Positions 36,087 to 46,500 of a stretch of 53,271 bases of DNA are shown here, one piece after another; within the stretch, counting starts at the first letter, position 1; every line of letters begins with the position of its first letter. The DNA comes from Caballeronia glebae. Lineage in GTDB: Bacteria > Pseudomonadota > Gammaproteobacteria > Burkholderiales > Burkholderiaceae. The DNA lies in contig NZ_FCOJ02000052.1 of assembly GCF_001545035.1 (NCBI RefSeq), forward strand, positions 1 through 53,271. The letters are read 5' to 3'. Made by a program: the position numbers and the translations under genes. The notes below the pieces were generated by a model, which saw nothing but the letters and a program-made list of their open reading frames with translations, was not told the DNA's origin and did not search any database.

Positions 36087-37577
36087 TCAGAGAATGGGCG
36101 CGAAGAGCCGCGCGACGTGCATCGCCATGCGACGCCAGAAGGCCTTGCCGCGATAGTCGTCACTGTCGATCTCGAAGGAATGCGCGAAGTCGGCGAGCAG
36201 CATGGTTTCGACTTCGCTCGCGAATGCCCGATCCACCGTCAGCACCGTGATCTCGAAGTTCAGGCGGAACGAGCGGTTGTCGAGATTTGCGCTGCCGATC
36301 GACGCGGCGATGTCGTCGACGAGCACGACCTTCTGATGCAGAAATCCCGGCTTGTAGCGGAAGATGCGCACGCCCGCCTGCACCAGGTCGTACGCGTAGA
36401 GCCGCGACGCCGCGAACACCACGCGATGATCGCGCCGGCTCGGAATCAGGATGCGCACGTCCACGCCGCGCATCACCGCGAGCCTGAGCGCCGAGAACAC
36501 GGCTTCGTCCGGAATCAGATAGGGCGACGTAATCCAGATGCGCTCGCGCGCCGCGTTGATCGCCTCGACGAAAAAGAGCGAGCAGGTTTCCTGTTTGTCC
36601 GCCGGGCCGCTCGACAGCACCATGCAGTGCATGTTCTCGCCGGAATGCGGCACCGGGCCGAGTTCGGGCAGGCGCTGCGTCGCCCAGTACCAGTCCTCGG
36701 TGAAGACGAACTGAATGCTCGCGACCGCCGGGCCGCGCACTTCCACATGTGTGTCGCGCCAGGGCGAAAGCCGTGGATTGCCGCCGAGATATTCGACGCC
36801 CACGTTATGCCCGCCGACGAACGCGCATTTGCCGTCCACCACGACGATCTTCCGATGATTGCGGAAGTTGATCTGGAAGCGGTGCACGAACTTGCGCGTG
36901 GCCGCGAACGGATGCGCCTCGACGCCGCCCGCGCGCAGCGCATTCACGTAGCGGTGCGGCAGGTCGAAGCTGCCGATGCTGTCGTAGAGAAAGTACACGC
37001 GCACGCCGGCCTGGGCTTTCTTGATGAGCGCGTCCTTGAGCATGTCGCCGAGCGCGTCGGCACGCACGATGAAGAACTGCACGACCACGTAGTGTTCGGC
37101 TGCGGCTATCGCTTCGAAGATCGCGGCGAACGTGGCGTCGCCGTTGATGAGCACGCGCGCCGAGTTGCCGCGCAGGAACGGCATGCCGGACAGGCGTTGC
37201 AGCGTGCGGATCGTCGGATTGCCAAGATAGGCCGCCGGTCCCGGCGCGATCTCGCCGCGCGCGCCGGCGGAATCGGCGAGCGGAGCGCCATCGAGTGTAT
37301 CGCTGCGGGCCCCCGAATCCCACTCGGCGGGCTTCGAACGGCTGCGCAGGATCTCGATTTCCAGCCTGCGCGCGTCGATATACCCCGCGAACTTGCTGCG
37401 GCCGAGGAAGAGATAGGGAATCAGCGTGAAGTAGGGCATCGCGACGAGCGACACCGCCCACGCCACCGCGCCTTGCGACGTGCGTGTGTTAATGATGGCG
37501 TGGATCGCGGCGATCACGCCGAGCACGTGCGCGGCCATCACGAGCGTGCCGAGGTGAAGCCAGTCGGATGCTTGCAT
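36087..37577 (-). CDS. cls: cardiolipin synthase
   Basis: A 496-residue phospholipase D-family enzyme that makes cardiolipin at the inner membrane. Two hydrophobic helices at the N-terminus (about 9-28 and 38-58), then two HKD motifs: NHRKIVVVDGKCAFVGGHN and LHQKVVLVDDIAASIGSAN followed by LDNRSFRLNFE. Length matches ClsA. Start at 37577 is chosen because the first helix follows; upstream in-frame starts exist but none has a ribosome site. Convergent with gpx, same strand as prmB. Confidence 0.93.
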   Translation of the reverse strand: MQASDWLHLGTLVMAAHVLGVIAAIHAIINTRTSQGAVAWAVSLVAMPYFTLIPYLFLGRSKFAGYIDARRLEIEILRSRSKPAEWDSGARSDTLDGAPLADSAGARGEIAPGPAAYLGNPTIRTLQRLSGMPFLRGNSARVLINGDATFAAIFEAIAAAEHYVVVQFFIVRADALGDMLKDALIKKAQAGVRVYFLYDSIGSFDLPHRYVNALRAGGVEAHPFAATRKFVHRFQINFRNHRKIVVVDGKCAFVGGHNVGVEYLGGNPRLSPWRDTHVEVRGPAVASIQFVFTEDWYWATQRLPELGPVPHSGENMHCMVLSSGPADKQETCSLFFVEAINAARERIWITSPYLIPDEAVFSALRLAVMRGVDVRILIPSRRDHRVVFAASRLYAYDLVQAGVRIFRYKPGFLHQKVVLVDDIAASIGSANLDNRSFRLNFEITVLTVDRAFASEVETMLLADFAHSFEIDSDDYRGKAFWRRMAMHVARLFAPIL

Positions 37578-37653
37578 AGACGCGAGAAGGACCGAAGTGC
37601 CTGGTAAATGGCGATCCGCCATATTACCCAACGCTCATGCGCGAAGTGTCAGA

Positions 37654-37686
37654 GATCGTTGCGGCGCGTGCGTCGCCGCAACGATC
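37654..37686. other. 13-bp perfect hairpin between prmB and cls
   Basis: GATCGTTGCGGCG (37654-37666) and CGCCGCAACGATC (37674-37686) with loop CGTGCGT. It lies 15 nt after the prmB stop on the minus strand. There is no T-run, so it is not a standard terminator. It might stabilise the prmB 3' end or act as a protein site. Confidence 0.5.
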
Positions 37687-37701
37687 GTTCGGGCCGGGGC
37701 G

Positions 37702-38586
37702 TCAGGCCGGCAGATCGGCGGCCTGGATCAGGAAAACATTGTCGTCGCCGGCGCTCGTCGAAAGCCACACGAGATCGAGGCCGCCCAGCGCCGCTTCCAC
37801 GTTCGGGCGCTCGTTGCCGATCTCGACGACGAGCACGCCGTCCTCGGTCAGCCACTTGCCTGCGTCGCGCACGATGCGCCGTACCACGTCCATGCCGTCC
37901 GCGCCGCCCGCAAGCGCGAGTTCCGGTTCGTGACGATACTCTTCGGGCAGCGCCTGCATCGCGTTCGCGTTGACGTACGGCGGATTCGTGATGATGACCT
38001 CGTAGCGCGCCGCGGGCAGCGGCGCGTACAGGTCGCCTTCGTAAAGACTTACGCGCTCGCCGAGACGGTAATCGTCGACGTTGCGGCGCGCGACCGCGAG
38101 CGCATCGGCGGAGATGTCGACCGCATCGACATCGGCGTTTTCGAAGGCTTGCGCCGCGAGAATCGCGAGGCAGCCCGAGCCGGTGCACAACTCGAGTACG
38201 CGCGTGACCTGATCCGGATCGGTCACGTAGGGCTGCAAGCCGTCCTGCAGCAATTCGCCGATGAACGAGCGCGGCACGATCACGCGCTCATCGACGTAGA
38301 AACGGCGGCCGTGCATCCACGCTTCCTGCGTGATGTACGCGGCGGGAATGCGCTCCTTTGCGCGGCGCTCGATCACTTTCATGACGGCGTCGATTTCGTG
38401 GTCGAGCAGGCGCGCGTCGAGGAACGGATCGAGCGTGTCGAGCGGCAGGTGCAGCGTGTGCAGGATCAGATACGCGGCTTCGTCGTAGGCGTTGGACGAG
38501 CCGTGGCCGAACGACAAGCCCGCTTCGGTGAAACGCGAGACGCCGAAGCGCAGCAGGTCGCGCACGGTGGTGAAGGGCAGCGCCAT
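37702..38586 (-). CDS. prmB: 50S ribosomal protein L3 N5-glutamine methyltransferase
   Basis: A 294-residue SAM-dependent methyltransferase that methylates a glutamine of ribosomal protein L3. SAM motif ELCTGSGCLAI near 132-142 and the amide-methyltransferase motif NPPYVN at 201-206. AYITQEAWMHGRRFYVDERV (about 83-102) separates PrmB from PrmC. GGAG lies before the ATG. Downstream of dapE by 30 bp, same strand. Confidence 0.93.
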   Translation of the reverse strand: MALPFTTVRDLLRFGVSRFTEAGLSFGHGSSNAYDEAAYLILHTLHLPLDTLDPFLDARLLDHEIDAVMKVIERRAKERIPAAYITQEAWMHGRRFYVDERVIVPRSFIGELLQDGLQPYVTDPDQVTRVLELCTGSGCLAILAAQAFENADVDAVDISADALAVARRNVDDYRLGERVSLYEGDLYAPLPAARYEVIITNPPYVNANAMQALPEEYRHEPELALAGGADGMDVVRRIVRDAGKWLTEDGVLVVEIGNERPNVEAALGGLDLVWLSTSAGDDNVFLIQAADLPA

Positions 38587-38616
38587 CGAAGGCTCCTTTT
38601 TATTGTCGGATATGAA

Positions 38617-39753
38617 TTAGGCGATCAGTGCTTCGAGCACGCGGCGGTACACGTTCTTCAACGGCTCGATGAAACGCACTTCGACATGCTCGTCGATCTT
38701 GTGGATCGTGCCGTTCGGCGGGCCGAATTCGACGACCTGATCGCAGATTTGCGCGATGAAGCGTCCATCGGACGTGCCGCCCGTGGTGGACAACTCGGTG
38801 CGCACGCCGGTTTCGTCGGCGATGGCTTTTTCGAGCGCGTCCGAAAGTGCGCCGCGCGGCGTGAGAAACGGCAATCCGCTCACGATCCACTGCAAATCGT
38901 AATCGAGACCGTGCTTGTCGAGAATCGCGCGGACGCGGTTTTGCAGGCTCTCGACCGTACTCGCGGTCGAGAAGCGGAAGTTGAACATCAGGTCGGCGTG
39001 ACCGGGAATGATGTTGGTCGCGCCCGTGCCCGAATGCAGGTTCGACACTTGCCAGGTTGTCGGCGGGAAGTATTCGTTGCCGTCGTCCCAGCGCTCGGCG
39101 ACGAGTTCCGCCAGAGCGGGCGCGAGCAGATGCACCGGGTTCTTCGCGAGATGCGGATACGCGATATGCCCCTGCACGCCCTTGACGACGAGCTTGCCCG
39201 TCATCGAGCCGCGCCGGCCGTTCTTGACCATGTCGCCGAGCGTGGCGTTCGAGGTCGGCTCGCCGACGATGCAGTAATCGAGCCGCACGCCGCGCGCTTT
39301 CAGCGCTTCCACGACCTTGATCGTGCCGTCGGTCGCGGGGCCTTCTTCATCGCTCGTGATGAGAAACGCGAGCGTGCCGCGATGCTCGGGGCATTGCGCG
39401 ACGAATTCCTCGCTCGACACGACGAACGCCGCCAGCGACGCCTTCATGTCCGCCGCGCCGCGCCCGTACAGCTTGCCGTCGCGATGCGTGGGCGAAAACG
39501 GCGGCGAGGTCCATTGTTCGAGCGGGCCGGTCGGCACGACATCGGTATGGCCGGCGAACGCGAGCAGTTTGGCCGTGGCGTCGGTGCCGCGCCTGACGGC
39601 CCAGAGATTGGTGACGCCGCCCGATTCGATCGTTTCGCATGCGAAGCCGATCGCCGCGAGCCGCTCGATCATGAGCGCCTGACAAGCCTGATCGTCGGGC
39701 GTGACGGATGCACGCGCGATCAGTGCTTCGGTGAGGGAAAGGGTGCCGGACAT
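38617..39753 (-). CDS. dapE: succinyl-diaminopimelate desuccinylase
   Basis: A 378-residue M20 zinc enzyme that removes succinate from N-succinyl-LL-diaminopimelate in lysine and peptidoglycan synthesis. Metal ligands: His69 and Asp71 in GHTDVVPTG, Asp in GRGAADMKAS (about 102), Glu pair in TSDEEGPATDG (about 136). LSTTGGTSDGRF near the C-terminus is typical. No strong ribosome site. It lies after a terminator that separates it from dapC-dapD-yffB, so it probably has its own promoter; prmB follows closely. Confidence 0.95.
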   Translation of the reverse strand: MSGTLSLTEALIARASVTPDDQACQALMIERLAAIGFACETIESGGVTNLWAVRRGTDATAKLLAFAGHTDVVPTGPLEQWTSPPFSPTHRDGKLYGRGAADMKASLAAFVVSSEEFVAQCPEHRGTLAFLITSDEEGPATDGTIKVVEALKARGVRLDYCIVGEPTSNATLGDMVKNGRRGSMTGKLVVKGVQGHIAYPHLAKNPVHLLAPALAELVAERWDDGNEYFPPTTWQVSNLHSGTGATNIIPGHADLMFNFRFSTASTVESLQNRVRAILDKHGLDYDLQWIVSGLPFLTPRGALSDALEKAIADETGVRTELSTTGGTSDGRFIAQICDQVVEFGPPNGTIHKIDEHVEVRFIEPLKNVYRRVLEALIA

Positions 39754-39787
39754 GGTCGTTTCGAAATATTGCGACAGATGACGCGAT

Positions 39788-39814
39788 AAAAAAATGCCGG
39801 CGCGCGGGCCGGCA
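39788..39814 (-). terminator. intrinsic terminator after the ArsC-like gene
   Basis: On the minus strand, TGCCGGC and GCCGGCA pair around a 6-nt loop and run into seven Ts (39794-39788). It lies 50 nt after the stop of the gene at 39864 and 35 bp before the dapE start. Confidence 0.88.
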
Positions 39815-39863
39815 CTCGTAGCAAGCTTGCGATGACCGTCGAGTTCACAGTCATCGCCTTCGC

Positions 39864-40223
39864 TCAGGCAAAGAGCGTTTCGTACTGCTCGGCGGAAAAC
39901 CCGAGCGTCTTCACGCGCCCGTTCACGACCACGACCGGCCGCTTGATGATCGACGGCTTGTGGATCATCAGCGCGATCGCGCCGTTGGTCGTGTCGGCTT
40001 CGGCCTTGTGCACGTCGGACAGGCCGCGCCACGTCGTGCCGCGCTTGTTGATGAGCTGATCGGTCGATACGTCCTTCAGCCAGTCCCGAACCAGTTGCTC
40101 GTTCACGCCGGCCTTCTTGAAGTCGTGGAACTCGAACGGCACGTCGTGCTCTTCCAGCCACACGCGCGCTTTCTTCACGGTGTCGCAGTTCGGAATGCCG
40201 TAGACGACAGTCGTCTTAGCCAA
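39864..40223 (-). CDS. ArsC/Spx family protein, YffB-like
   Basis: A 119-residue thioredoxin-fold protein. It opens TTVVYGIPNCDTVKKARVWL, with Cys13; only one Cys is present there, unlike CXXC thioredoxins. LGFSAEQYETLF is a typical ending. YffB-type members are annotated as arsenate-reductase-like, but most are of unknown role. Starts at TTG, 1 bp after the dapD stop, with GAGG inside dapD, so translation is coupled. dapD-yffB order is recurrent in Proteobacteria (from memory). Confidence 0.9.
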   Translation of the reverse strand: MAKTTVVYGIPNCDTVKKARVWLEEHDVPFEFHDFKKAGVNEQLVRDWLKDVSTDQLINKRGTTWRGLSDVHKAEADTTNGAIALMIHKPSIIKRPVVVVNGRVKTLGFSAEQYETLFA

Positions 40224-40224
40224 A

Positions 40225-41052
40225 TCAGTCGCCTCGCAGCAGTTCGTTCAGGCCGACCTTCGCACGCGTCTTGGCATCGACCTTCTTGACGATGACGGCG
40301 CAGTAAAGGCTGTGCGACCCGTCCTTCGACGGCAGGTTGCCCGCGACGACGACCGAACCCGCCGGAATGCGGCCGTAGCTGACTTCGCCGGTTTCGCGGT
40401 CGTAGATCTTGGTGGACTGGCCGAGGTACACGCCCATCGAGATGACGGAATTCTCTTCGACGATCACGCCTTCCACGACTTCCGAGCGCGCGCCGATGAA
40501 GCAGTTGTCTTCGATGATGACCGGGTTCGCCTGCAACGGCTCCAGCACGCCGCCGATGCCCACGCCGCCCGAGAGATGCACGTTCTTGCCGATCTGCGCG
40601 CACGAGCCGACGGTGGCCCACGTGTCGACCATCGAGCCTTCATCGACGTATGCGCCGATGTTCGTGTACGACGGCATCAGCACGACGTTCTTCGCGATGA
40701 ACGAGCCGCGGCGCGCGATGGCCGGCGGCACGACGCGGAAACCGCCCGCGGCGAAGTCTTCGGCCGTGTAGTTGGCGAACTTCGAGGGAACCTTGTCGTA
40801 GAACTGCGAGTAGCCGCCCGCGGGCATCGGCGCGTTGTCTTCGAGACGGAACGACAGCAGCACGGCCTTCTTCAGCCACTGATTCACGACCCAGTCGCCA
40901 TCGCGCTTTTCGGCGACGCGCATCTGACCTTTGTCGAGCTGCTCGATCGCATGCGCGACGGCTTCGCGGACTTCGGCGGGCGCGGCCTTGGGCGACAGCT
41001 CGGCGCGGTTTTCCCAGGCGGTATCGATGATGCTCTGAAGTTGTTGCGACAT
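40225..41052 (-). CDS. dapD: 2,3,4,5-tetrahydropyridine-2,6-dicarboxylate N-succinyltransferase
   Basis: A 275-residue left-handed beta-helix acyltransferase that succinylates tetrahydrodipicolinate in the DAP/lysine pathway. Hexapeptide-type repeats run from about 105 to 225 (NIGAYVDEGSMVDTWATVGS, then QIGKNVHLSGGVGIGGVLEP). Full length. It is 36 bp after the dapC stop on the same strand, and the succinylated product goes to DapC and then DapE, all in this window. Confidence 0.96.
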   Translation of the reverse strand: MSQQLQSIIDTAWENRAELSPKAAPAEVREAVAHAIEQLDKGQMRVAEKRDGDWVVNQWLKKAVLLSFRLEDNAPMPAGGYSQFYDKVPSKFANYTAEDFAAGGFRVVPPAIARRGSFIAKNVVLMPSYTNIGAYVDEGSMVDTWATVGSCAQIGKNVHLSGGVGIGGVLEPLQANPVIIEDNCFIGARSEVVEGVIVEENSVISMGVYLGQSTKIYDRETGEVSYGRIPAGSVVVAGNLPSKDGSHSLYCAVIVKKVDAKTRAKVGLNELLRGD

Positions 41053-41088
41053 AGTGATATCAAGGATGGAGAGTTAAGACCGGCAGGC

Positions 41089-42306
41089 TCAGACGATGAG
41101 CGTGCGGCAGAATTCGACGATGCGGCGAGCGCCTTCGACACATTCCTCTGTTTCGGCCACGAGCGCGAAGCGCACGAAACCCTCGCCGGGATTCGTGCCG
41201 TGCGCCGAACGAGCGAGAAAAGAGCCCGGCAGAACCGTCACATTATAGTCGGCGTACAGGCGCGCCGCGAACTCGGTATCCGTGAGCCCGGTGCCCGAAA
41301 CGTTCGCCCAGAGGTAGAACGCGGCGTCGGGCAGGCGCACGTCGAGCACGTCGGCGAGCATTGGCGTGACCGTCTGGAATTTTTGCAGATACCGCGCGCG
41401 GTTGTCGCGCACGTGCGTTTCATCCTGCCACGCGACGACGCTCGCGCGCTGAAACACCGTCGACAGCGCCGCGCCGTGATACGTGCGATAGAGCAGGAAA
41501 TCCTTCAGGATCGACGCGTCGCCCGCGACGAAGCCCGAGCGCATGCCGGGCACGTTCGAGCGCTTCGACAGGCTCGACAGCATCACGAGACGATCGAAGT
41601 TGCGATTGAGCAGCCGCGCGGCTTCGAGCCCGCCGAGCGGCGGATTGGTCTCGTCGAAATAAATTTCCGAGTAGCACTCGTCCGACGCGATCACGAAGCC
41701 GTGCTTGTCCGACAGCGCGAAGAGTTCGCGCCAGTTTTCGAGCGTGAGCACGGCGCCCGTCGGGTTGCCCGGCGAGCACACGTAGAGCAGTTGCGTGCGC
41801 GCCCAGATGTCGTCGGGCACCGCCGAGTAATCGCACGCGAAGTTGCGCGCCGGATCGCTGTTGACGAAGTAGGGCTCGGCGCCGGCGAGCAGGGCCGCGC
41901 CTTCGTAGATTTGATAGAACGGGTTCGGACAGAGTACGATGGGCGGTTCGGCGGCGTTGGTCGTGCGGCTGTCGATCACGGTCTGCGCGAGTGCGAAAAG
42001 CGCCTCGCGCGAGCCTGCCACGGGCAGCACTTGCGTCGCCGGATCGAGCGATTCGAGGCCGTAACGCCGCATCGCCCACGCCGCGATCGCCTGGCGCAGC
42101 GGCTCGCTGCCGAGCGTCGCCGGATAGGTGGCGAGGCCGTCGAGCGAATGGATTACCGCGTCGCGGATCAGCGCGGGCGTCGGATGTTTCGGCTCGCCAA
42201 TGCCGAAGCTGATCGGCGTGAATTCCGCGCGCGGCTCGATGCCTTTGAAGAGCACACGAAGCTTTTCGAACGGATAAGACTGAAGTTTATCGAGAAGTGG
42301 ATTCAC
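41089..42306 (-). CDS. dapC: N-succinyldiaminopimelate aminotransferase
   Basis: A 405-residue class I/II aminotransferase that makes N-succinyl-LL-DAP from the keto intermediate. Seen: ISFGIGEPKHPTP, YVCSPGNPTGAVL and the PLP-lysine region LSSLSKRSNVPGMRSG (about 235-250). The start is probably GTG 42306 (VNPLLDKLQSYPFEKLR), the usual DapC opening; an ATG at 42375 in frame would add 23 residues. A TATAAT element lies just upstream. First gene of dapC-dapD-yffB. Confidence 0.93.
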   Translation of the reverse strand: MNPLLDKLQSYPFEKLRVLFKGIEPRAEFTPISFGIGEPKHPTPALIRDAVIHSLDGLATYPATLGSEPLRQAIAAWAMRRYGLESLDPATQVLPVAGSREALFALAQTVIDSRTTNAAEPPIVLCPNPFYQIYEGAALLAGAEPYFVNSDPARNFACDYSAVPDDIWARTQLLYVCSPGNPTGAVLTLENWRELFALSDKHGFVIASDECYSEIYFDETNPPLGGLEAARLLNRNFDRLVMLSSLSKRSNVPGMRSGFVAGDASILKDFLLYRTYHGAALSTVFQRASVVAWQDETHVRDNRARYLQKFQTVTPMLADVLDVRLPDAAFYLWANVSGTGLTDTEFAARLYADYNVTVLPGSFLARSAHGTNPGEGFVRFALVAETEECVEGARRIVEFCRTLIV

Positions 42307-42400
42307 GGCGTGACCGGTAAGCAGTGAGCGATGCGCGCGAGGCAAGTGGCCTGCGAGCGCGGCATCGGAAGACATCGAGCGGACGTGAAGCAAGCGGACG

Positions 42401-42428
42401 ATTATAGCGCGCGGCCCCGGCTCGCAAG
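42401..42428 (-). promoter_or_regulatory. putative dapC promoter
   Basis: On the minus strand a consensus TATAAT (42406-42401) has CTTGCG (42428-42423) 16 bp upstream as a weak -35. The predicted start near 42394 leaves 88 nt before the GTG start, or 19 nt before the ATG at 42375. Confidence 0.5.
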
Positions 42429-42505
42429 CGGGCGGCGGCACGCGCCACGAAGGACATGGTACGAATGAACAAGCTCGAAAAGGGCGCGATCGGCGGAGCG
42501 CCGGC

Positions 42506-43474
42506 ATGACTCGCAGCCTTCGGAATGCATGGCCGACGCTTGCGATCATGCTCGGCGCGTCGGTGTGGGGTCTCGTCTGGTACCCGATGCGCATGCTCGC
42601 CGCGATGGGTCTCTCCGGCACGGCCGCGAGCGCCACGACGAGCGCCGCCGCGTGCGTCTTCGTGCTGCTCGCGAAACGCCGCTCGATCAGCACGCTGTCG
42701 TGGCACTGGCTGCTCGTCGCGCTCGGCGTGGCGGCGGGCGTGACCAATATCGGTTTCGTGTGGGGCGCGATCCACGGCCAAGTGATGCGCGTGCTGCTGC
42801 TCTTTTATCTGACGCCTGCGTGGACCGCGGTCTTCGCCCACTTCATTCTGCAAGAGCGCCTGACCCGCGCCGACGCCGCGCTTTCGCTGCTATCGCTCGC
42901 GGGTGCGGTGACGATGCTCTGGTCGCCCGAGCTCGGCATGCCGCTGCCGGCCAATCTCGCCGAATGGGCGGGTCTGATGGGCGGCATGGGCTTCGCGATG
43001 AGCAACGTGCTCATCGTGAAAGTCACGCGCACGCTGCCCGCGATGAAACCCGAGATGCGCACGGCGGTGATCTTCGGCGGCGCGGCGTTCATCGCGTCCA
43101 TCGTCACGCTGTTCGAGCCGATGCCCGCGCCGCCCACCGCCGCGCTTCTGCCCACGGTGGCGCTGATCGTGATCGGGCTCGGCGTCGTGCTCGCCGGCAA
43201 CAACATGATCGTGCAACTGGGTCTGGCCCGCGTGCCGGCCAATCGCGCGTCGATCATCATGCTGTTCGAGCTCGTCGTCACGGCGCTGTCGGCGTGGCTC
43301 TTCGCGGGCGAAGCGCCCGGGCCGCGCGAATGGGCGGGCGGCGCGTGCATCGTCGTCGCGTGCGTGTTGTCGGCGTGGCTGCATCGGCCGCGCGCATCGC
43401 GTTCGCCGCCTGCGCCGGACATCGGTGAAGACGCGCCGCAAAGCCAAAAGAAATCGACTCGCGCGATGGTATGA
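42506..43474 (+). CDS. EamA/DMT-family transporter
   Basis: A 322-residue inner-membrane protein with about ten hydrophobic helices in two EamA repeats (about 12-140 and 150-290), followed by a polar tail of about 28 residues. The LFYLTPAWTAVFAHFILQER pattern ends the first repeat, as in drug/metabolite transporters. GGAG lies 7 nt before the ATG. Substrate cannot be assigned; many relatives export amino acids or drugs. It diverges from dapC and precedes smc by 121 bp. Confidence 0.88.
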   Translation: MTRSLRNAWPTLAIMLGASVWGLVWYPMRMLAAMGLSGTAASATTSAAACVFVLLAKRRSISTLSWHWLLVALGVAAGVTNIGFVWGAIHGQVMRVLLLFYLTPAWTAVFAHFILQERLTRADAALSLLSLAGAVTMLWSPELGMPLPANLAEWAGLMGGMGFAMSNVLIVKVTRTLPAMKPEMRTAVIFGGAAFIASIVTLFEPMPAPPTAALLPTVALIVIGLGVVLAGNNMIVQLGLARVPANRASIIMLFELVVTALSAWLFAGEAPGPREWAGGACIVVACVLSAWLHRPRASRSPPAPDIGEDAPQSQKKSTRAMV

Positions 43475-43595
43475 TGGTGTCCGCTTCGCCGGGCCTCTCG
43501 CGCACAGGGTGCTGCGTGGCCGAATGCGATCGACAGACCCGGTTCTGGTCTGTCTGCCCTATCCTCCGTCACTCATTCAAAACAGCGATATCGCC

Positions 43596-46500
43596 GTGCG
43601 TCTGACCTCGATAAAACTCGCTGGCTTCAAGTCCTTCGTCGATCCCACGCATTTCCAGGTCCCCGGCCAGTTGGTCGGCGTCGTCGGACCGAATGGCTGT
43701 GGCAAGTCCAACATCATCGATGCCGTGCGCTGGGTGCTCGGCGAATCGCGCGCCTCCGAGTTGCGCGGCGAGTCGATGCAGGACGTGATCTTCAACGGAT
43801 CGACGGCGCGCAAGCCCGGCAGCCGGGCCAGCGTCGAACTCATTTTCGATAACGGCGACGGCCGCGCCGCCGGTCAATGGAGCGCCTACGGCGAAATCGC
43901 CGTGAAGCGGGTGCTCACGCGCGACGGCACCTCCAGCTACTACATCAACAATCTGCCCGCGCGCCGCCGCGACATCCAGGACATCTTCCTCGGCACGGGT
44001 CTCGGCCCGCGCGCCTACGCGATCATCGGGCAGGGCATGATCGCGCGCATCATCGAGGCGAAGCCGGAAGATCTGCGCGTGTTTCTCGAAGAAGCGGCGG
44101 GCGTGTCGAAGTACAAGGAGCGCCGCCGCGAGACGGAGAATCGTCTGCATGACACGCGCGAGAATCTGACGCGCGTGGAAGACATCGTGCGCGAACTGTC
44201 GGCCAATCTGGAGAAGCTCGAAGCGCAGGCGGTCGTCGCGACCAAGTACAAGGAATTGCAGGCCGACGGCGAAGAGAAGCAGCGCCTTCTGTGGCTTTTG
44301 CGCAAGAAGGAAGCAGGCAACGAGGCCGAGCGTCAGCAGCGCGCGATCCGCGAGGCGCAGGTCGATCTCGAAGCACAGACCGCGCGTTTGCGCGAAGTCG
44401 AAGCGCAACTGGAAACGCTGCGCGTCGCGCACTACAGCGCGAGCGACGCAATGCAGGGCGCGCAAGGCTCGCTCTACGAAGCCAATGCCGAAGTGAGCCG
44501 GCTCGAAGCGGAGATCCGCTTCATCGTCGAGTCGCGCAATCGCGTGCAGGCGCAGATCGCCGCGCTCACCGCGCAGCGCGAGCAATGGCAGATGCAGGCG
44601 CAAAAGGCGCGCGACGAGATCGATACCGCGACCGAAGCGCTCGCCGAAGGCGAGGAAAAGGCCGCTATCGCGCAGGAAAACGCCGCCGCGAAACACGACG
44701 CGCTGCCCGCGCTCGAAGCCCGCTGGCGCGATGCGCAGACGCAGTTGAACGAAGAACGCGCGGGCATCGCACGCGCGGAACAGGCGCTGAAGCTGGAAGC
44801 GGCGCATCAGCGCAACGCGGATCAGCAGCTTCAGCAATTGCAGCAGCGCCAGGAGCGTCTGAAGAGCGAGTCGAGCGGGCTCGATGCGCCTGACGAAGCG
44901 CATCTCGAAGAGTTGCGCATGCAGCTCGCCGAAAACGAAGAGATTCTCGCGGAGGCGCAGGCGCGTCTCGCCGATGCGCAGGAAACGGCGCCACGGCTCG
45001 ACGCCGAGCGCCGCGCGGCGCAAGAGCGTGTGCAGAAGGAAAGCGCGCAGATCCATCAGCTCGAAGCGCGGCTCGCCGCACTGAAGCAGCTTCAGGAAAG
45101 CGTGCAGACCCAAGGCAAGATCCAGCCGTGGCTCGACAAGCACGAGCTCGGCGCGCTGCCGCGTCTGTGGAAGAAACTGCACGTCGAAGCCGGCTGGGAA
45201 GCGGCGCTCGAATCTGTGTTGCGCGAGCGTCTCGCCGCGCTGGAAGTATCGAATCTGGATTGGGTCAAGGCCTTCGCCACCGATGCGCCGCCCGCCAAGC
45301 TCGCCTTTTATTCGCCGCCCGTCGCGGGCAAGCCGGTCGAGACGCCGCAAGGCTTGCGCTCGCTGCTATCGCTCGTGCGCATCGACGATCCGGGCCTGCG
45401 CGCGGTGCTCAACGAATGGCTCGCCGCAACCTTCGTAGCCGACGATCTCGCGCAGGCGCTCGCTTCGCGCAATCAATTGCCCGATGGCGCCGCGTTCGTC
45501 GTGAAGGCGGGGCATATCGTGACGCGTGTGGGCGTACAGCTCTACGCGTCGGATTCCGAGCAGTCGGGCATGCTCGCGCGTGCCCAGGAAATTGAGAACC
45601 TCACGAAGCAGGTGCGCGCGCAGGCTTTGCTTTCCGATGAAGCGAAGGCCAACGCCGTGCGCGCCGACGCCGCGCACACGCAGGGCGCTCAGACGCTCGC
45701 GGAAGCGCGCGCCGCCGCGGAGCGCGCGACGCAGCGCGTCCACGCATTGCAGATGGACGTGCTCAAGCTCGCCCAGGCACACGAGCGCTACACGCAGCGC
45801 AACACGCAGATCGGCGAGGAGCTCGAAGAAATCGCCGCGCAGGTCGACGAGCAGCGTGCATTGCGCGCCGAATCGGAAGCCGCGTTCGAGCGTCACGATG
45901 GCGAAATCGCGCAATTGCAGGCGCGTTTCGAAGACAACCAGCTCGCGTTCGAAGCGCTCGACGAGGAACTCACGAACGCGCGCCACGAGCTGCGCGAACT
46001 GGAGCGCGCCGCGAGCGACGCCAGCTTCGCCGTGCGCGGGCTCGCCGCGAAGATCGACGAATACCGACGCAACATCGACACGGCGCACGATCAGAGCGAG
46101 CGTATCGCGGGCACGCTGGAAGACGCGCGCGCCGAGCTCGAAACGATCAACGAGCAGACCGCGCAGACGGGCCTGCACGACGCGCTCGAAGTGCGCGCGG
46201 CGCGTGAGGAATCCCTGCATGCGGCGCGTGTCGAACTGGACGATCTGACCGCGCGTCTGCGTCAGGCCGACGAGCAGCGTCTCATGGCCGAACGCTCGCT
46301 GCAGCCGCTGCGCGACAAGATCAACGAATTGCAGTTGAAGGAGCAGGCGGCGCGCATCAGCGGCGAGCAGTTCGTCGAGCAGTTGCAGGCGGCCGGCGTC
46401 GATGAAGCCGAGCTTGCCGAAAAGCTCACGCCGGACATGAAGCCGTCGTATCTGCAAGGCGAAGTCACGCGACTGAACAACGCGATCGCGGCGCTCGGTC

